Assembly: GCA_964397775.1 (NCBI GenBank) | Contig: CAYNKL010000017.1 | Span: forward strand, 1-45,115 | DNA from: Allosediminivita sp964397775 | GTDB lineage: Bacteria > Pseudomonadota > Alphaproteobacteria > Rhodobacterales > Rhodobacteraceae | Direction: 5' to 3' | DNA: 45,115 bases | In this document: positions 42,872 through 45,115 of the stretch, piece by piece | Position numbering within the stretch: the stretch's first letter is position 1 | Layout of the letters: the number at the start of each line of letters is the position of its first letter | Position numbers and translations under genes: made by a program | Notes under the pieces: model-generated | Databases searched by the model: none | What the model saw: only the letters and a program-made list of their open reading frames with translations | What the model was told of the DNA's origin: nothing

Positions 42872-44179
42872 ATGAGACCCTTCCGGGAGACAGTGCACGT
42901 GGCATTCATGAGCGGGTTCGTCGGCGAGACGCGCAGTATGCCGGTGACCCGAGTGGCCGTTGGCGTCCTGCTGGCGTTCGCACTGCTCGGTTTCTATCTC
43001 CAGATATCCTTTGGCCTGCCGTTTTCGCTCCATTACCTGTCGGGACTTCTGCTCTTTGTCACCCTCATACCCAGAGCGAATGACCTGTGGTTTGCGAGCA
43101 CGATATGCCTGCTCTCCCTGGCATCGATCTTCTGGTTCATCTTCTCGCCCTCCCTCGCCGGTTACTTGCCCGAACAGCTCACCTCCTATGTCCAGCTTGT
43201 CCTTGCCATTACTTCAAGCATAGGCGTCTTTCGCTCTCTGCAGATGGTGGGGCGGCTCAACCCGGTCGGATTGTCGAGGACTGCACTATGGATTTTCGTC
43301 CTGATGAGCCTCGGAATCGCGCTTGAGGTTGCCGGCCCTCTGCGTCCGGTCAGCGATGCCATACGCGGCGCGATCTACGACTTCGGCCTCTATAGCAACG
43401 ATACGAGGGATATTGGTTCGTACGGTTGGATCCGGCCGAAACTCTTCACTTCGGAGCCTTCACACTTAGGGAAGTTCTACGGCCTCTGCCTTTTCATGGC
43501 AGTTGCATGTAGCCCGAAGCTGAGGTTTCAGGTTTGGCTCCTCTTAATATCCCTTCCGTTCATCATCTTGGTGCGAAGCCCTGCGGTCCTGCCGGGGCTT
43601 ATGTGCACCTGCGCGCTGGTGACCTTGCGTATCGGACCCAGGCGGATACTCTTGAACCCGTTCATTCTGGTGATGCTCGTCGTATTCTGCGGGTTCTTCG
43701 TCTACGAGATCGTGGAGACGATACGCACGAGGCTGATCCAGACGATGGACCCCAGCCTCTACATCCGCCTGGTTCGCCCCTTTCAACTTGTGCTGAGGAC
43801 GATCGAGGCACGTCCGCTCCTAGGCTACGGGATCGGAAGCGACCGGCAGATTGCCGGATTGTTCGAGGAAATCTCCACTTCTGCGAATGCCCCGGTCTAT
43901 CTCCGGCGGGAAATCGGAACGACAAACCGGGCTTGGGGCGCTTCCCACTTCGCGCTGTTCATCCAACTCGGAGCGATCGGCGGGCTGATCTGGATCACCG
44001 CGATCGCCCGCTTCGCGCGCTCGGTGCTGGAAGGCTACATGTCGATCTTCTGGCTGTTTTTCGTTTCTTTCGGCTTCTTCATCGGCGTGATCAACACGCC
44101 CTTCTACTGGGGCCAACTTGCCATCTTCCTCTCAGGTCTGTGGCTTGCAGACCAGTACCGCAAGAAGGAGCTTGTCTAG
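42872..44179 (+). CDS. Wzy-type O-antigen/polysaccharide polymerase
   Basis: A 435-residue integral membrane protein with roughly 10-11 hydrophobic segments and a large loop, like Wzy and O-antigen ligase proteins. The loop before the last segments has RLVRPFQLVLRTIEARPLLG and YGIGSDRQIAGLF, then GASHFALFIQLGAIGGLIWI, which fits the WaaL/Wzy pattern. It would join flipped repeat units in the periplasm. The start is uncertain: ATG 42872, ATG 42908 with GGGAGA farther upstream, or ATG 42938. It is the only polymerase in the window and pairs with the flippase at 6209. Confidence 0.82.
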   Translation: MRPFRETVHVAFMSGFVGETRSMPVTRVAVGVLLAFALLGFYLQISFGLPFSLHYLSGLLLFVTLIPRANDLWFASTICLLSLASIFWFIFSPSLAGYLPEQLTSYVQLVLAITSSIGVFRSLQMVGRLNPVGLSRTALWIFVLMSLGIALEVAGPLRPVSDAIRGAIYDFGLYSNDTRDIGSYGWIRPKLFTSEPSHLGKFYGLCLFMAVACSPKLRFQVWLLLISLPFIILVRSPAVLPGLMCTCALVTLRIGPRRILLNPFILVMLVVFCGFFVYEIVETIRTRLIQTMDPSLYIRLVRPFQLVLRTIEARPLLGYGIGSDRQIAGLFEEISTSANAPVYLRREIGTTNRAWGASHFALFIQLGAIGGLIWITAIARFARSVLEGYMSIFWLFFVSFGFFIGVINTPFYWGQLAIFLSGLWLADQYRKKELV

Positions 44180-44198
44180 GCCGGCGTGGGACCGGCCT
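44178..44198. terminator. Hairpin between convergent genes
   Basis: AGGCCGG (44178-44184) pairs with CCGGCCT (44192-44198) over a 7-base loop. It lies between the polymerase stop and the convergent 3' end of the beta-helix gene and could serve both directions. There is no T-run. Confidence 0.45.
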
Positions 44199-44208
44199 GA
44201 GACGCAAC

Positions 44209-44306
44209 TCAGAGTCCCCCGGCATCCAACTGGAGCCAAAGACTGCCGGTCCATAGGAAATTCCAGGTGGTCGTGGTGTCCGGCCCCGGGTCAAAAGCGC
44301 GTGTCA
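44209..44306 (-). pseudogene. Detached 3' end of the beta-helix gene
   Basis: Read on the minus strand from the transposon end, this stretch continues the frame of the gene at 498-2252 without any shift. It begins in the duplicated TGACA, gives ThrArgAlaPheAspPro and then the segment TWNFLWTGSLWLQLD before a TGA at 44211-44209. The Trp-x-Phe-x-Trp-x-Gly ending is the usual C-terminus of phage tail-fibre-like beta-helix proteins. It has no start of its own and is a remnant cut off by the transposon. Confidence 0.9.
44302..44306. repeat. Target-site duplication TGTCA, copy 2
   Basis: TGTCA directly outside the right transposon end, identical and in the same direction as 522-526. See the discussion there of a possible 6-bp form. 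Confidence 0.85.
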
Positions 44307-44344
44307 GGGGTCGTTTGCGGGAGAGTGTGAAATCCTACGCTAAG
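44307..44344 (+). repeat. Tn3-family terminal inverted repeat (element lies to the right)
   Basis: A 38-bp end that starts GGGGTCGTTTGCGGG and finishes CCTACGCTAAG. It is the inverted partner of 484-521. The stop codon of tnpR (44340-44342) lies inside it. Confidence 0.93.
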
Positions 44345-44951
44345 CGCCGAGCAGCCGTTTCCCATTCTCGCGCAGGTTTCCCTCTGGGTCGACATACCGA
44401 TAGAGCGTTACCGGTCTGATCTTCAGCTCCTTGCACAGCTCGGAGACGGAGGTATCGCGGTTGGCCATCGCGGCCTGCGCCATGCGCAGCTGGGCCTTGG
44501 TCAGCGCGAACTTGCGGCCTCCCTTTCGCCCCCGAGCGCGCGCGGCGGCAAGCCCGGCCATCGTCCGTTCCCGGATGAGCTCGCTCTCGAACTCGGCGAG
44601 GGAGGCGAAGATGCCGAAGGAGAGTCGCCCGTGGGCGGTGGTCGTGTCGATCTGGGCGCCCTGTCCAGTCAGCACCTTCAACCCGACGCCGCGTTCGGAG
44701 AGACCAGCGACCGTCTTCACCAGGTGATGCAGGCTGCGGCCCATCCGGTCGAGCTTCCAGATCACCAGCACGTCGCCGTCCCGGAGGGCCTTCAGGCACG
44801 CCTCGAGACCGGGCCGCTCGTCCTTCTTCCCGGAAGCCCTGTCCGAGTAGATCTGATCTTCGCCGACGCCTGCGGCAATCAGCGCGTCGCGCTGCAGGTC
44901 GAGCGACTGGCTTCCGTCGGCCTTGGAGACCCGCGCATAGCCGATCAGCAT
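44340..44951 (-). CDS. tnpR: Serine resolvase of a Tn3-family transposon
   Basis: A 203-residue serine recombinase that resolves transposition cointegrates at res. The catalytic Ser is Ser9 in MLIGYARVSKADGSQSLDLQ. VWKLDRMGRSLHHLV-like LVIWKLDRMGRSLHHL and ERTMAGLAAARARGRKGGR are family motifs, and the C-terminus is a helix-turn-helix (SVSELCKELKIRPVTLYRYV). The ATG at 44951 is preferred to a TTG at 44960. The stop lies in the transposon end. In Tn3 the same protein represses both tnp genes. Confidence 0.95.
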   Translation of the reverse strand: MLIGYARVSKADGSQSLDLQRDALIAAGVGEDQIYSDRASGKKDERPGLEACLKALRDGDVLVIWKLDRMGRSLHHLVKTVAGLSERGVGLKVLTGQGAQIDTTTAHGRLSFGIFASLAEFESELIRERTMAGLAAARARGRKGGRKFALTKAQLRMAQAAMANRDTSVSELCKELKIRPVTLYRYVDPEGNLRENGKRLLGA

Positions 44952-45071
44952 GTATCGCAAACGATCGTTTGAGACATTTGGCGAAGATCAGCGCTCTTGG
45001 CCATTGATACTTTTCCTTAACCCGTATCGAAATCAAAGATACGCAATGGAGTAATCGAAAGCAAAAGAAAC
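44952..45071. promoter_or_regulatory. Probable res site and divergent tnp promoters
   Basis: The 120-bp gap between tnpR and tnpA is AT-rich. It contains the perfect palindrome CAAACGATCGTTTG (44958-44971) and the inverted pair CGTATC/GATACG (45023-45028 and 45038-45043). These fit resolvase-binding subsites. Both tnp promoters should also lie here. Confidence 0.6.
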
Positions 45072-45115
45072 ATGGCCCACCGGACCATCCTGACGCCGAA
45101 GCAACGGGAGGTCCT
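45072..45115 (+). CDS. tnpA: Tn3-family transposase, N-terminus only (partial)
   Basis: The frame from ATG 45072 to the window edge reads MAHRTILTPKQREVL, which matches the usual start of Tn3 transposases (M-x-R-R-x-I-L-T/S-x-x-E/Q-R). The direction, the distance from tnpR and the ends of the element agree. The rest of about 2.9 kb is outside the window if the gene is intact. Confidence 0.8.
   Translation, partial: MAHRTILTPKQREV

Larger units (their letters stand above)
44307..45115 (+). mobile_element. Tn3-family transposon, left part
   Basis: The element contains, in order, the 38-bp end, tnpR on the minus strand, a probable res site and the beginning of tnpA on the plus strand. Divergent tnpR and tnpA around res is the Tn3-subgroup plan. 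It runs out of the window and very likely re-enters at position 1, ending at 521. Confidence 0.9.

Noticed and set aside
1..45115. The window as a complete, closed 45,115-bp circle
   Set aside because: Joining the last base to the first would fuse 15 residues of a transposase to an unrelated 77-codon frame, leaving a 1.3-kb element without tnpA. A break inside a longer or multicopy transposon explains the ends better, but only reads across the junction can decide.

Overview
The window looks like most of an extrachromosomal replicon from a marine alphaproteobacterium of the Rhodobacteraceae (Roseobacter group). It carries a plasmid-type RepA initiator (RPA family) facing away from a parAB operon, an organisation known from RepA-type roseobacter plasmids. 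The cargo is almost entirely surface-polysaccharide biosynthesis, including a rhamnose operon, as on the described roseobacter 'biofilm' plasmids. Most genes are GC-rich with GC-rich third positions. A central block (about 33.4-38.1 kb) is visibly AT-richer. I saw no tRNA, rRNA or CRISPR array.

Layout. 1-521: outer arm of a Tn3-family transposon ending in an inverted repeat. 522-2252 (-): tailspike-like beta-helix protein, cut at its C-terminus by that transposon. 2530-6191 (+): AP-superfamily phosphohydrolase, polysaccharide pyruvyl transferase, GT2 glycosyltransferase. 15700-6209 (-): manC, two sulfotransferases, two glycosyltransferases, Wzc-type tyrosine autokinase, Wzx-type flippase. 15894-19848: repA, origin region, parA, parB and parS-like palindromes. 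20052-23396 (+): rmlCBDA. 23549-26184 (+): kdsD-kdsB-kdsA. 26384-29867 (+): mutarotase-like protein, UDP-glucuronate 4-epimerase-like protein, phosphomannomutase. 30202-34360 (+): YjbH, YjbF and Wza-type secretion genes. 34475-41136 (+): ugd, glycosyltransferase, gmd, acyltransferase, sulfotransferase-like protein, fcl. 41287-44179 (+): cysH, sulfotransferase, Wzy-type polymerase. 44307-45115: other end of a Tn3-family transposon, with tnpR and the start of tnpA.

How it works together. ManC, phosphomannomutase, Gmd and Fcl make GDP-mannose and GDP-L-fucose. RmlABCD make dTDP-L-rhamnose. Ugd and the epimerase make UDP-glucuronate and UDP-galacturonate. KdsD/B/A cover most of CMP-Kdo synthesis. 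Five glycosyltransferases assemble repeat units. Pyruvyl-, acetyl- and sulfotransferases would decorate them. Wzx flips, Wzy polymerises, and Wzc plus Wza export. The inferred product is an acidic, fucose- and rhamnose-containing, probably sulfated exopolysaccharide or capsule. No priming phosphoglycosyltransferase, Wzb phosphatase, KdsC phosphatase or PAPS-forming enzyme is visible.

Main structural result. The two window ends carry the two ends of one Tn3-type element: 37 of 38 inverted-repeat positions match and both ends are flanked by TGTCA. The last 30 codons of the broken beta-helix gene lie beside the other transposon end at 44209-44306. Removing the transposon and one target duplication restores a 607-residue ORF exactly in frame. 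The two ends of the window are therefore neighbours on a circular molecule of about 43.8 kb plus the transposon.
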